Part shown: positions 46,805 through 55,713 of the stretch, piece after piece | Layout: every line of letters begins with the position of its first letter | How positions within the stretch are numbered: the first letter of the stretch is position 1 | Source of the DNA: Maridesulfovibrio ferrireducens | Lineage (GTDB): Bacteria > Desulfobacterota > Desulfovibrionia > Desulfovibrionales > Desulfovibrionaceae | Reading direction: 5' to 3' | Length of the DNA stretch: 64,000 bases | NCBI RefSeq assembly: GCF_900101105.1 | Contig: NZ_FNGA01000002.1 | Location: 124,001 to 188,000 of the forward strand | Program-made: the position numbers and the translations under genes | The notes under the pieces: model-generated | The model's input: only the letters and a program-made list of their open reading frames with translations | Database searches by the model: none | Told to the model about the DNA's origin: nothing

Positions 46805-47215
46805 ATGACTATCTTTCTACTCATATTCTTCTCACTTACCGAGATAATTCTGCTCATTGCTATTATCTTCTTCTTTTTACGTCTCAAAAAATCTGAATCG
46901 TTGCTGAATCAACTGCAATCCAAACAAGAAGAATTCATAAACAAACTTCATTTCAATGCTCAGCTTGAAAATGAAATTGTTTCCACTTTTGAGCAAAGAC
47001 AGCTTGAACTGGCTCAGCTTGATCTCTTGCTTGACAATAAGACCAAGAAACTTAAAAGAATTCTTGCTCAAGCTGAGGAATTCTCCCGTTCGCCCCAATT
47101 CCTACGTCAGATAATTATTACAGGACACAAAGAAGGCAAACCTGTAAGCCGCTTAGCTAAAGCAACAGGTTTATCTACGGAAGAAGTTGAACTTATATTA
47201 GATCAATACAACTGA
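46805..47215 (+). CDS. Membrane-anchored coiled-coil protein with C-terminal helix-turn-helix, unknown
   Basis: 136 residues. An N-terminal membrane helix (LLIFFSLTEIILLIAIIFFFL) is followed by a long coiled coil (residues about 28-90, many Gln/Glu/Leu) and a short end with VSRLAKATGLSTEEVELILDQY, which looks like a helix-turn-helix. It belongs to the FliL-associated group of small genes (45740-48060). Its function is unknown; the shape resembles membrane-bound scaffolds. Confidence 0.65.
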   Translation: MTIFLLIFFSLTEIILLIAIIFFFLRLKKSESLLNQLQSKQEEFINKLHFNAQLENEIVSTFEQRQLELAQLDLLLDNKTKKLKRILAQAEEFSRSPQFLRQIIITGHKEGKPVSRLAKATGLSTEEVELILDQYN

Positions 47216-47223
47216 CAGCTCTC

Positions 47224-48060
47224 ATGAAAATTTCAAAATACGGCAGCGGACAATACGGAAAAGATAACTCTAGATCATCCTCCAGAGCCACATCTTTTCG
47301 AAATAAATATCGCGTAGGAGAAATTTTAAAAGGCAAACTCTTGAAATGGGAACGGCAGACATTAGGCTGGGTTGAAATTAATTCTCAAACATTACTGGCC
47401 GATATTTCTTCGTCACCTGTTCCGGGAGACACTCTGGCTTTTATAGTCCACCAGCTCTACCCCGATATAATCCTTAAAGAAATCGATCCCAATGATATAA
47501 GTTCCGAGGGACTATTTCTCAACCCTGTTGACATAACAAGACAATTTGTGACTAAAAGAGCGGCTTTTGAAGCTCAATCGCGAACTGTTATTAATAAATT
47601 TTATAGACAGGCTGAAGCAACTTGCCCGGACAAAGCTGAATCATTTTTAAAAATTATTGAATCGGACACTCAAAGCACTATTCTTCTTTTTGAAACACTT
47701 AAATGTGTCTCGCTACTTAATTCATCTTTAAAAACAGCAACTCTTCATTACATGCCTTGGCTGATGCCTATTGCGTTAAATCAGGAAATCGTCCTCAAAA
47801 TAAAAAAAGACGATCAAAACCCTGACAATTCGTTCTATGAACTGTTTTACGCCTTTGACCTTTCCCCTTCGTCACCAATGAGATTCAAGATTATGTATAA
47901 AAAACCGCAGTGCGGCTTTAAACTTCTTGCAGATTCTCAGGGTACAAGCTTGTTACTGTCTTCGAAATTAAAAGAATCTTTTCCTGAATATCTGGGTATT
48001 GAAAAGATTCCGGCATACTTTGCCGGAGGCTTCTTGTCAGAGCTACTAGGATCTTCCTAA
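47224..48060 (+). CDS. Unknown flagellar-cluster protein with a FliK-like N-terminal part
   Basis: 278 residues without a recognised family. Residues about 30-85 read EILKGKLLKWERQTLGWVEINSQTL and PVPGDTLAFIVHQLYPDIILKE, a pattern of short strands seen in flagellar hook-length control proteins of the FliK group. The rest is mixed helix/strand with no metal or active-site motif. It is the last gene of the fliL group, nine bases after its neighbour, and converges with the chemoreceptor gene. A remote FliK relation is an inference. Confidence 0.6.
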   Translation: MKISKYGSGQYGKDNSRSSSRATSFRNKYRVGEILKGKLLKWERQTLGWVEINSQTLLADISSSPVPGDTLAFIVHQLYPDIILKEIDPNDISSEGLFLNPVDITRQFVTKRAAFEAQSRTVINKFYRQAEATCPDKAESFLKIIESDTQSTILLFETLKCVSLLNSSLKTATLHYMPWLMPIALNQEIVLKIKKDDQNPDNSFYELFYAFDLSPSSPMRFKIMYKKPQCGFKLLADSQGTSLLLSSKLKESFPEYLGIEKIPAYFAGGFLSELLGSS

Positions 48061-48070
48061 CTAACTTGAC

Positions 48071-50209
48071 TTACGACTCTTTTTCTACCCGGAATACAGC
48101 CACGCCCTCTTCCAAAGTGTCAACAGAATTTGAAAGTTGCTCAGTAATACTTACAAACTCTTCAAGAGCATCCTTAGTCTGAATCGATGTTTCACTTAAC
48201 TGAAGCATTGCACTACTAATTTGCTCAGCTCCTTCGCTTTGGTTCTGCATTCCTTCATTAACAAAAGCAAACTGCGGAGTAAGTGAACGGACCTGATCCA
48301 CAACTCCAGTAATTCCGCGACCAAGCACTTCAACATTACTAACCCCCGTTTCAACCTGCTGACGGAATTTATCCATTTCCATAACACCGGATGAAACAGC
48401 TGAAAGCATTTCAGCAACAATCTTCTCAATATCAAGAGTAGACATGGCTGTTTGATCTGCAAGCTTTCTAATTTCGCGTGCAACTACTGAAAAACCCTGA
48501 CCAAATTCGCCGGCTTTTTCGGCTTCAATTGCAGCATTAAGGGAAAGCAGATTTATCTGTTCTGATATTTTAGAAATAGAAGTAACTACAGAACTGATAT
48601 TCGCGGCCTTAGAATTAATTACTGAGAGCTTAGAAAAAATTCCTCCGGAAGCATCGCGCATGGTTTCCATACTTTGACTCATGACATCGAGATCCAATAA
48701 TCCCTGATCTGCCAGATTTCCTGTGGAAACCGCAACTTCCGTAGATTCATTCATTGTGTGGGCAAGTTCCTGAGACGTTGCAGATATTTCACGGGAGGTA
48801 CTTCCAAGCTCCTGAGTAGCCGCAGCCTGGTTTTCAACAGCAACTTCAAGCTGTCCAATTGCAGAACCAAGCTTTAGTGCCGATCCTGTAACCATTTCAC
48901 CTGACCGTTGAACCTGACTTACAAGCGAATTAAGAGTTATAAGCATTGTATGAAAAGATTTTACAAGATGGTCAACTTCATCAAACTTTTTATCTCCGCC
49001 CTCAAGATTCTCAGAATTAATAATTTTCTTCAAATAATCTTGATCATTGTTTTTATAAAATACTGTTTTAGCTTCCTTCAAATCTCCACGCGAAACAAGA
49101 AAAGCTACTTTAGAAACACTCTGTATAGGCATACAAATTTTTCGGACAACATAATAAATAAAAACAATTGTGAACAAAAGAATGGCAAAACTTATACCAG
49201 CCTGCTTCATAATCAAATTATTTACCGGAGCATGAATTTCTCTTAAAGGAACCGTTGAAGCAACATACCAGCCAAGAGGAGCAAAATAACGAACAAAAGA
49301 CTGCTTCTCAATTTCTGTTCCATCTCCGCGCAAAACTTTATAATTTAACTTCCACATCCCTTGTTTTCCAATATCTTTAAGATCATGCAATAAACTTTTT
49401 CCAGTGTTCAGATTGACTGTATCCGCAAAATTAGGACCTGCACCTACAGGTGGGACTAATACTTTCTTATCATTATCAAAAACAAACAATCGTCCAGTCT
49501 CAGCTAAACGTATTTGCGAAAATCCTTTCTGCAAATCCTTAATGAGTTCTACTTTTTGAACTGCAACAGAGCTCTCAATGTCATCTACATATGTGCCTGT
49601 ACCAATTATCCAATTCCACTTTGAGAACGGCTGGACGTACAAAATTTTAGGAACCGGCTCCTCAGAGCCCAATCTGGTCCACCACAAATCCAGAAACCCG
49701 CCCCCTTCAGTTGTTCCTTTTGAAATCATATCAGGACCAAACGAATACCCTTTCTGATCTTGGCTTTTAGATAAATTTCGCCCTTCAATTGAATTATCCG
49801 GATGAGCCAAAGAAACAAGATTCTCTGAATAGATAAAAAAATAATCATTATTAAAATACCTAGTAGTTCTTGCTAGATTATAAGCAGCCTCTTTAGCTTG
49901 AGCTTCGGTCAACACTCCGGATTTGTAGAGAGAATAAAATGAATCAAGTTGTGCAATAAAAACACTCATTGCGTCTTTAACAGCCTGCTTGCGCTCCCGG
50001 TAGACATTATCCCGATAAACTTCAATCGCCTGCTTTCCTTCTTGAAGATACAATAAGCCCATACGAATTGTATTTCGTGCGGTACGCCCCTGTGCATTTA
50101 GCATGTCTTTTTCAAGAGTGCTGTCGATAAAAAACAGCATGATAACTGTTGAGATAACCACTACAACGGCAACCATATATGAAATTCTTGAGCTAATGGA
50201 CCGGAACAT
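48071..50209 (-). CDS. Methyl-accepting chemotaxis protein with Cache sensor
   Basis: 712 residues. TM1 is at about 11-28 and TM2 at about 335-355. Between them lie two Cache-type ligand domains: the first around residues 75-225 with NNDYFFIYSENLVSLAHPD and PFSKWNWIIGTGTYVDD, the second ending RYFAPLGWYVASTVPL. A HAMP-like linker follows, then the signalling hairpin INLLSLNAAIEAEKAGEFGQGFSVVAREIRKLAD. The Cache_2 type often senses small organic acids. The start has AAGGAG six bases upstream. It converges on the flagellar cluster and lies as a single gene. Confidence 0.95.
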   Translation of the reverse strand: MFRSISSRISYMVAVVVVISTVIMLFFIDSTLEKDMLNAQGRTARNTIRMGLLYLQEGKQAIEVYRDNVYRERKQAVKDAMSVFIAQLDSFYSLYKSGVLTEAQAKEAAYNLARTTRYFNNDYFFIYSENLVSLAHPDNSIEGRNLSKSQDQKGYSFGPDMISKGTTEGGGFLDLWWTRLGSEEPVPKILYVQPFSKWNWIIGTGTYVDDIESSVAVQKVELIKDLQKGFSQIRLAETGRLFVFDNDKKVLVPPVGAGPNFADTVNLNTGKSLLHDLKDIGKQGMWKLNYKVLRGDGTEIEKQSFVRYFAPLGWYVASTVPLREIHAPVNNLIMKQAGISFAILLFTIVFIYYVVRKICMPIQSVSKVAFLVSRGDLKEAKTVFYKNNDQDYLKKIINSENLEGGDKKFDEVDHLVKSFHTMLITLNSLVSQVQRSGEMVTGSALKLGSAIGQLEVAVENQAAATQELGSTSREISATSQELAHTMNESTEVAVSTGNLADQGLLDLDVMSQSMETMRDASGGIFSKLSVINSKAANISSVVTSISKISEQINLLSLNAAIEAEKAGEFGQGFSVVAREIRKLADQTAMSTLDIEKIVAEMLSAVSSGVMEMDKFRQQVETGVSNVEVLGRGITGVVDQVRSLTPQFAFVNEGMQNQSEGAEQISSAMLQLSETSIQTKDALEEFVSITEQLSNSVDTLEEGVAVFRVEKES

Positions 50210-50370
50210 AAAAACTCCTTAATATTTGAATCATCTATATAAGAACAAGCTGCATTTCTTTAAATCATCTTTAATAAATCTCAACCTTTAATTTTTATTA
50301 TATTTACTCTTGCATCAAGTCGAGTCAAGCCCGTTTCTACACGCAATCATACAGATCTAACATAAAAAAA

Positions 50371-50390
50371 AGCCCGCCTAAAGGCGGGCT
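50371..50390 (-). terminator. lpxC: Intrinsic terminator after lpxC
   Basis: AGCCCGCC/GGCGGGCT with a four-base loop is followed on the minus strand by eight T (complement of 50363-50370). Confidence 0.92.
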
Positions 50391-50418
50391 TAAAAGTAAA
50401 TCTTATAATCTTAAAAAT

Positions 50419-51345
50419 CTATGCCGGAACTGGTACGGCTTCTGGATAAACAGGAGAAAGATCTTTCTGTGCAACCTTGTCATAAAGAGGCTCAAGCACA
50501 CGTTCTTCAAGATAATCTTCCGCATTTGCGTAAAGATATTTGAGGAAAGAATTATTCAGTGCATGACCGGAAGCAAATATTTCAAATCTTCCCTGTAAAG
50601 GCACTTCCATTACAGCCATATCACCAATAAAATCTAAAATTTTATGTCGTACAAACTCATCTACAAAACGAAGTCCGTCTTCATTCAATATGCCGTAATC
50701 ATCAAGCACAACAGCGTTATCAAGCGATCCGCCGAGAGCCAGTCCGTTGGCATGTAAATATTCAACTTCCTTCAAGAATCCGAAGGTTCTGGCTTTAGCC
50801 AGTTCATCAACAAAAACATCAGGAGTAATTTCGAGGGATAGAGTCTGTCTACCAATTTGAGGATGATCAAAATCAATAGTGTAATCAATCGCGAAACCGT
50901 CATGAGGATAAGCCCGTACGTACTTTCCGTCCTGCTCAAAATTTATAGCCTTGGTAACAGCCATAACCCTGCGAGCTTTGGAAAGCTCCATGACTTCAGC
51001 CTGACGAAGAAGATATACGAAAGGCCCCGCACTACCATCCATGATGGGCAACTCATTGCCTCTGACTTCGATATGAATATTATCAATTCCCATTCCGCGC
51101 ACAGCGGCGAGAAGATGTTCTACAGTAGAAACAGAATCTTTTCCATTTCCGAGAGTCGTTGCAAGTCCGGTTGCTACAACCAGATCAGGGTTAGGAGTAA
51201 TAAAAGAACTTCCGACCCCGGTATGAAGTGAAAAAAGAATACCGGTGTCTTCAACAGCAGGCCTCAATACGATTTCCACCTGCTTGCCGCTGTGGAGTCC
51301 GATACCTTTGCATCTTACTGTTTTTTGGATAGTTGTTTGTAGCAT
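50419..51345 (-). CDS. lpxC: UDP-3-O-acyl-N-acetylglucosamine deacetylase LpxC
   Basis: 308 residues. LpxC does the first committed step of lipid A synthesis, a zinc-dependent deacetylation. The zinc ligand regions are STVEHLLAAVRGM (H77) and RHKILDFIGDMAV (His and Asp), and the catalytic base histidine is in ASGHALNNSFL. GIGLHSGKQVEI is the usual opening. AGAGGAG lies seven bases before the ATG. It shows that the organism has a lipopolysaccharide-type outer membrane. Confidence 0.97.
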   Translation of the reverse strand: MLQTTIQKTVRCKGIGLHSGKQVEIVLRPAVEDTGILFSLHTGVGSSFITPNPDLVVATGLATTLGNGKDSVSTVEHLLAAVRGMGIDNIHIEVRGNELPIMDGSAGPFVYLLRQAEVMELSKARRVMAVTKAINFEQDGKYVRAYPHDGFAIDYTIDFDHPQIGRQTLSLEITPDVFVDELAKARTFGFLKEVEYLHANGLALGGSLDNAVVLDDYGILNEDGLRFVDEFVRHKILDFIGDMAVMEVPLQGRFEIFASGHALNNSFLKYLYANAEDYLEERVLEPLYDKVAQKDLSPVYPEAVPVPA

Positions 51346-51519
51346 AAATTCTCCTCTGCCTTTAAATATGCAAGCTAAGTGCCAAAACAGTGAACATCTC
51401 TAATACCTTGATTTAAATGAATTTATTACATGATAAGATTTTAACATCACGCAACTGGTTGTTTTTTTACAACAAGATCAAACATACACTGTGGTATTTT
51501 TGCAACCATGCAACAACAT

Positions 51520-52383
51520 TCAATTCTTTAGAGCTACAACAATCCGGTCGTGATTTGAAATATCAGCCAGCACTTCAACCTGCCCTGAAAAAGCAGCACA
51601 GGAGTCAAAAATTTTATATGCAGCCTCACCCTGAAGGTAACCTATCTCCATATACATACATCCAGCCGGCTTTAACGCGGCGGCAATATGCGGAGCACAG
51701 CCCTTTATCATTTCATCACCAAGCTCCCCACCAACCAGCGCGGAAACTGGTTCAAACCCGGCAACCTCATGACTGATCTCACCAAGTTCGGCATCACTTA
51801 AATAAGGCGGGTTGGCAAGCACCAGATCAAAAATATCATTTTTAAAAACAGGCAGAGTGAAGTCCGCCTTAATAAATAAAACCCGGTCGTCCACAGAGTG
51901 CTTCTTTGCATTATCACGGGCAATACCGAGGGCGTCAGCACTTAACTCCATAGCAATCCCTCTTGCTTGGGGAAAAAGCTTAGCTATGGTCACAGCTAGA
52001 ATTCCTGAACCAGTACCGAAATCCGCAAAGAGAAAAGCGTCATCTTTTTTAAAACGTTTTAAAACATGCTCAATAATCTCTTCTGTTTCAGGACGCGGTA
52101 TTAAAACTCCGGCTCCAACTTTAAAATCCATCCCGTAAAATTCTTTTTCACCAAGAATATAGGCAACAGGCTCGCCTTGTGCCCTTCTGTCAACGAAATC
52201 ATTGAACGCTGGAATTAGATCATCATTTACGGGGTTGTTCATTTCCATGATTATTTTCAATCGAGCTAACTTAAAAACTTTTTCGGCCAACAAGTGCGCT
52301 GATAAAGCCGGAGAATCTATTCCGGCCTCTGTTAGCTTAAGATTTGCGGCGGAAAGAAGTTCTCTAAGAGTATTTTTTTTCAT
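51520..52383 (-). CDS. prmC: Peptide chain release factor methyltransferase PrmC
   Basis: 287 residues. PrmC (HemK) methylates the glutamine of the GGQ motif in release factors, which speeds translation termination. It has an N-terminal helical domain, the SAM site FADFGTGSGILAVTIA, and the catalytic NPPY in LVLANPPYLSDAELGEI. It follows prfA, whose product is its substrate, but a terminator lies between them. Confidence 0.96.
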   Translation of the reverse strand: MKKNTLRELLSAANLKLTEAGIDSPALSAHLLAEKVFKLARLKIIMEMNNPVNDDLIPAFNDFVDRRAQGEPVAYILGEKEFYGMDFKVGAGVLIPRPETEEIIEHVLKRFKKDDAFLFADFGTGSGILAVTIAKLFPQARGIAMELSADALGIARDNAKKHSVDDRVLFIKADFTLPVFKNDIFDLVLANPPYLSDAELGEISHEVAGFEPVSALVGGELGDEMIKGCAPHIAAALKPAGCMYMEIGYLQGEAAYKIFDSCAAFSGQVEVLADISNHDRIVVALKN

Positions 52384-52426
52384 ACGATGATGCCTCTGTT
52401 TTAATAAATCTCAAATTTCTATAAAA

Positions 52427-52457
52427 AAAGCCCGCGCCCAAATTGGCCGCGAGCTTT
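52427..52457 (-). terminator. Intrinsic terminator after prfA
   Basis: AAAGCCCGCG (52427-52436) pairs, with one mismatch, with CGCGAGCTTT (52448-52457), and T-rich sequence follows on the minus strand. Confidence 0.75.
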
Positions 52458-52511
52458 AATTTCATAATATAAAGAGCAATAAAACAATCGCCCTTAATTC
52501 AGAAATCGTGA

Positions 52512-53582
52512 CTAATCTGAAGCCTGATTTTTCAAAGCTTCTGATTGATAGTGATTAATAAGCGAATCAACAAGCTCGCCCATATCACCTTCTATGACTG
52601 AATCAAGTTTGTAGAGGGTCAGGTTAATTCTATGATCAGTTACACGCCCTTGAGGGAAGTTGTATGTACGGATGCGTTCGGAACGGTCACCGGACCCAAC
52701 CTGTGCGCGACGGACTTCCGCCAACTCTGCATGCTGCTTATCTTGTTCCTGTTGAAGCAATCTCGAACACAAAACTTTCATAGCCTTAGCTTTATTCTTG
52801 TGCTGTGATTTTTCATCCTGGCAGATAACAACAAGCCCTGAGGGAATATGCGTCAGACGGATAGCGGAGTCAGTAGTGTTAACACTCTGCCCACCGGGAC
52901 CGGACGCGCGGAAAACATCAACACGGACATCTTCAGTGCGAACCTGAACATCAACCTCTTCCGCTTCAGGCATAATGGCTACAGTAATAGCTGAGGTATG
53001 AATACGCCCCTGAGATTCGGTAGCAGGCACACGCTGAACGCGATGGGTTCCGGATTCATATTTCATCTTGCTGTAAATTTTCGGTCCACTGATGGAAGCT
53101 ATCATTTCCTTAAAACCACCGGTTCCGGTAGGATTGGAACTTAAGACTTCAACTTTCCAGCCATTCTGCTCGGAATAACGGGAATACATACGGAAAACAT
53201 CAGCACAGAAAAGAGCGGCCTCTTCACCGCCGGTACCAGCCCTGATTTCAAGAATGATATTCTTTTCATCCATGGGATCTTTCGGCAGAAGCAACAATTT
53301 AAGTTCTTCTTCAAGAGCAGGAATTTTTTCTTTTATCTCGGAAATTTCCATTTCGGCCATTTCACGAATCTCAGGATCAGAATCTTTAGCCATTTCCTTG
53401 TTATCTTCAAGGTCGGCAGAAAGTTGTTTATACTCTCTGAAAACCCGAACAACCTCTCCCTGATCAGAGTGAGCTCTAGTCACTTTTCTGAACCGTTCCT
53501 GATTGTTATATACTTCAGGATCGCTAAGTTCCTGCTCCAAATCCATATATGAGCGTTCAATATCTTCAAGCTTGGCAAACAT
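52512..53582 (-). CDS. prfA: Peptide chain release factor 1
   Basis: 356 residues. RF1 reads UAA and UAG stop codons. The recognition tripeptide is the PAT in [19 protein letters not shown], and the GGQ that triggers peptide release is in [39 protein letters not shown] is the usual later stretch. The gene begins within the stop codon of the DUF1385 gene (TGATG). Confidence 0.97.
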   Translation of the reverse strand: MFAKLEDIERSYMDLEQELSDPEVYNNQERFRKVTRAHSDQGEVVRVFREYKQLSADLEDNKEMAKDSDPEIREMAEMEISEIKEKIPALEEELKLLLLPKDPMDEKNIILEIRAGTGGEEAALFCADVFRMYSRYSEQNGWKVEVLSSNPTGTGGFKEMIASISGPKIYSKMKYESGTHRVQRVPATESQGRIHTSAITVAIMPEAEEVDVQVRTEDVRVDVFRASGPGGQSVNTTDSAIRLTHIPSGLVVICQDEKSQHKNKAKAMKVLCSRLLQQEQDKQHAELAEVRRAQVGSGDRSERIRTYNFPQGRVTDHRINLTLYKLDSVIEGDMGELVDSLINHYQSEALKNQASD

Positions 53583-54520
53583 CAGCTTACTCCTCCATCC
53601 TCTTCAACGGCCTTTGCAAGAGCAGCTAAAGCAACCTCAATCTGATCAAGATCAGGTTCACTCGTAGTTAAAAGCTGCATACCCAGTCCCGGAAGACACA
53701 TGGCCCGGCAAAACAAATTATTTTCATGCTTACTTGATACTTTAATCATTTCATAAGCAATAGCACTGACCGGAGCCATAAGAAGCAGCTTAATACCGAC
53801 AATATACAAATGTTTATATACAAAAGTCTGAGGCGACCAAATCGCGAGCAGCAAAGGAACCAGTATGGTAAACAGCAAAATACTCACAACCAAGACAAAC
53901 AACAAAAAAGCAGTCCCGCAACGAGGATGCAGTCTGCTGAACTCTTTGACCTTGCTTGGTATCAATTCACTACCGGATTCATATGCCCAGATAGATTTGT
54001 GTTCAGCCCCGTGGTACTGAAAAACACGCTTGATATCAGGAACAAATGATATGGCTACAATATATCCAAGAAACATGGCCATCTTAAAAAAGCCATCCCA
54101 GACATGAAAACTGAGGGTATCGACATCACCGGAAACGCCCCACCACTTCATTAATACTGAAAAAAAATGTGGAAGAACTACGAAGAGCCCCAACGCGGAA
54201 CCCATCGCTATAATCATGGTAAGTATCAGATGAAAATTAGTAAGTTCTCCGTCTTCTTCATCAAGAGCCTGAGTTGCGGAATAGTTGAGAGCTTTGACAC
54301 CGTTGACCATAGTCTCAATAAAAATTGGGAAGCCGCGCAAAAAAGGTTTCTTCATAAACTCAGGAGTCATAGAAAACCAAGGACGTAATTCAACGGTAAT
54401 CTCACCGTCAGGACGACGAACCGCAATAGCAAGCCTGTCCTTAGCCCGCATCATAACGCCCTCAATAACAGCCTGACCACCAACAGTCTTAGCTGCGGAC
54501 ATCAAAAGAGATGATTTCAA
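53582..54520 (-). CDS. DUF1385 integral membrane protein
   Basis: 312 residues. [24 protein letters not shown] is the signature opening of DUF1385, and [15 protein letters not shown] with [14 protein letters not shown] the central motif. About five membrane helices are seen. The family has no firm function but is very often beside rpmE and prfA, as here. I keep the TTG start at 54520, which has AGAGAGG seven bases upstream; the ATG at 54502 has none. Confidence 0.9.
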   Translation of the reverse strand: MKSSLLMSAAKTVGGQAVIEGVMMRAKDRLAIAVRRPDGEITVELRPWFSMTPEFMKKPFLRGFPIFIETMVNGVKALNYSATQALDEEDGELTNFHLILTMIIAMGSALGLFVVLPHFFSVLMKWWGVSGDVDTLSFHVWDGFFKMAMFLGYIVAISFVPDIKRVFQYHGAEHKSIWAYESGSELIPSKVKEFSRLHPRCGTAFLLFVLVVSILLFTILVPLLLAIWSPQTFVYKHLYIVGIKLLLMAPVSAIAYEMIKVSSKHENNLFCRAMCLPGLGMQLLTTSEPDLDQIEVALAALAKAVEEDGGVS

Positions 54521-54710
54521 AGCGTTTCCTCTCTTAGGGATAAAATTCCCACTTAATTCAAGTAATTTCAGATTCAGATAGGATAATCACGCATTGGGAA
54601 CAGACAAGGGGACAGCGCGAGATTTCCCAAAAAAAAAGACAATGCAGGCGGTGAAAAGTGAAAGCCCAACTTTAAAACAACGCAGGACTGTCGATTGGAT
54701 ACAAAAAAGC

Positions 54711-54748
54711 AACATGCCTCTGTCGCCCAAAAGCAACAGAGGCATGTT
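54711..54748 (-). terminator. Intrinsic terminator after rpmE
   Basis: AACATGCCTCTGT (54711-54723) and its exact complement (54736-54748) are followed on the minus strand by GCTTTTTTG. Confidence 0.92.
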
Positions 54749-54774
54749 TACGCGGCAAAACCGCAAAAAAAGAA

Positions 54775-55005
54775 CTAATTGCCTTTAACTTTGTCAGCTG
54801 CGTTGAAATCACCGAATTTTTTCTTGAAGCGGTCAATACGACCAGCTGCATCGATGAAACGCTGTTTACCTGTGTAAAAAGGATGGCAGTTTGAACAAAT
54901 TTCAGTACTGACTTCTTCACCCAATGTAGAATAAACATCAGACTCGTATCCGCAATGACAGCGGACAGTTGCCTTGTAAAGTTTAGGATGGATATCTTTT
55001 TTCAT
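54775..55005 (-). CDS. rpmE: 50S ribosomal protein L31 (zinc-binding form)
   Basis: 76 residues. [22 protein letters not shown] is the standard start. The zinc ligands C16, C18, C37 and C40 ([13 protein letters not shown]) are all present, marking the C+ type that also serves as a zinc store. The ATG follows GGAG with good spacing. It has its own terminator, so it can be expressed apart from the DUF1385 gene. Confidence 0.97.
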   Translation of the reverse strand: MKKDIHPKLYKATVRCHCGYESDVYSTLGEEVSTEICSNCHPFYTGKQRFIDAAGRIDRFKKKFGDFNAADKVKGN

Positions 55006-55141
55006 GACTTACTCCTGTCTTTGTTAACCGTGGAAACAAAGCCCAATACCCCCACCGTACACAATATGCAAGGGATATCTGCTTTGATTGAAATTTTTAT
55101 GTAGAAACGGCCAACAAGTCAACAACTCATATAAATAAAAA

Positions 55142-55165
55142 AGGCGGAGCCGTAAGGCCCCGCCT
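55142..55165 (-). terminator. Intrinsic terminator after dsrC
   Basis: AGGCGGAGCC and GGCCCCGCCT form a hairpin with a GTAA loop and one mismatch, followed on the minus strand by TTTTTTATTT. Confidence 0.9.
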
Positions 55166-55189
55166 AAATATTCTGCTAAAAACCGGAAG

Positions 55190-55507
55190 CTATACGCAAC
55201 CAGTAGGCTTAGGCAGACCAGCCATCTTACATGCTCCTTTACCTGGACCGGAAGGGAACAATTCATAGATGTGTTTCAGCTTGTAACCAGTAACTTTGGA
55301 GAGAATGCGAACCATAGGAGCGATTCCGTTCTTCTTGTAGTAATCCTGCAAGAAGTCGAGAACTTTCTGGTGTTCTTCATTCAGTTCTTTGATGCCTTCG
55401 CCTTCTTTACAATAGTCAACCCAATCAGGGCTCCATTCTTCAAACTTGAGGAGGAAACCGTCTTCATCAACTTCGAAGGACTGACCCATGAATTCTACGT
55501 TTGCCAT
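55190..55507 (-). CDS. dsrC: DsrC, sulfur-carrier partner of dissimilatory sulfite reductase
   Basis: 105 residues. The C-terminal arm GPGKGACKMAGLPKPTGCV has both redox cysteines, C93 and C104, eleven residues apart, as in true DsrC proteins (not the one-cysteine TusE). During sulfite reduction DsrAB loads a sulfur between them and the DsrMKJOP membrane complex releases it as sulfide. The dsrAB and dsrMKJOP genes are not in the window. The gene has its own terminator and a long structured leader (55583-55644), and lies downstream of the YcaO-TPR gene on the same strand. Confidence 0.97.
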   Translation of the reverse strand: MANVEFMGQSFEVDEDGFLLKFEEWSPDWVDYCKEGEGIKELNEEHQKVLDFLQDYYKKNGIAPMVRILSKVTGYKLKHIYELFPSGPGKGACKMAGLPKPTGCV

Positions 55508-55582
55508 CTGTGATACTCCTTAGGAATATTATGCTATTAAGCTGAAATGTGATTCAACGTTTGCCGAATCAACCATATCCAA

Positions 55583-55644
55583 AAACAGCGATCCGCTGTT
55601 TCACGACTTTTTAAGGAACAAAAAACCACTCTGCGTTTTTGTTC
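55583..55644 (-). promoter_or_regulatory. Two hairpins in the dsrC leader; the second is terminator-like
   Basis: GAACAAAAA/TTTTTGTTC (55616-55624 with 55636-55644) and AAACAGCG/CGCTGTTT (55583-55590 with 55594-55601, loop of three) lie between the YcaO gene and dsrC. On the minus strand the second ends in TTTTT, so it can end YcaO transcripts and may also attenuate dsrC. Confidence 0.5.
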
Positions 55645-55658
55645 ATAAAGCGATAATC

Positions 55659-55679
55659 TCTAATATGCTTTCTTGTCAA
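55659..55679 (-). promoter_or_regulatory. Possible dsrC promoter
   Basis: A consensus TTGACA (55674-55679, minus) lies 35 bases past the YcaO stop. The -10 box is ambiguous: GATTAT at 15 bases (55653-55658) or TTATCG at 17. If used, both hairpins are in the dsrC leader. Confidence 0.4.
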
Positions 55680-55713
55680 TAATGAACCCAAAAAATACGC
55701 ATAAAAATTAGAA

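Noticed and set aside
50210-50340. Sigma-28 promoter of the chemoreceptor gene
   Set aside because: The TTGACT and TATAAT elements seen are 20 bases apart, too far for sigma-70, and there is no good sigma-28 motif.
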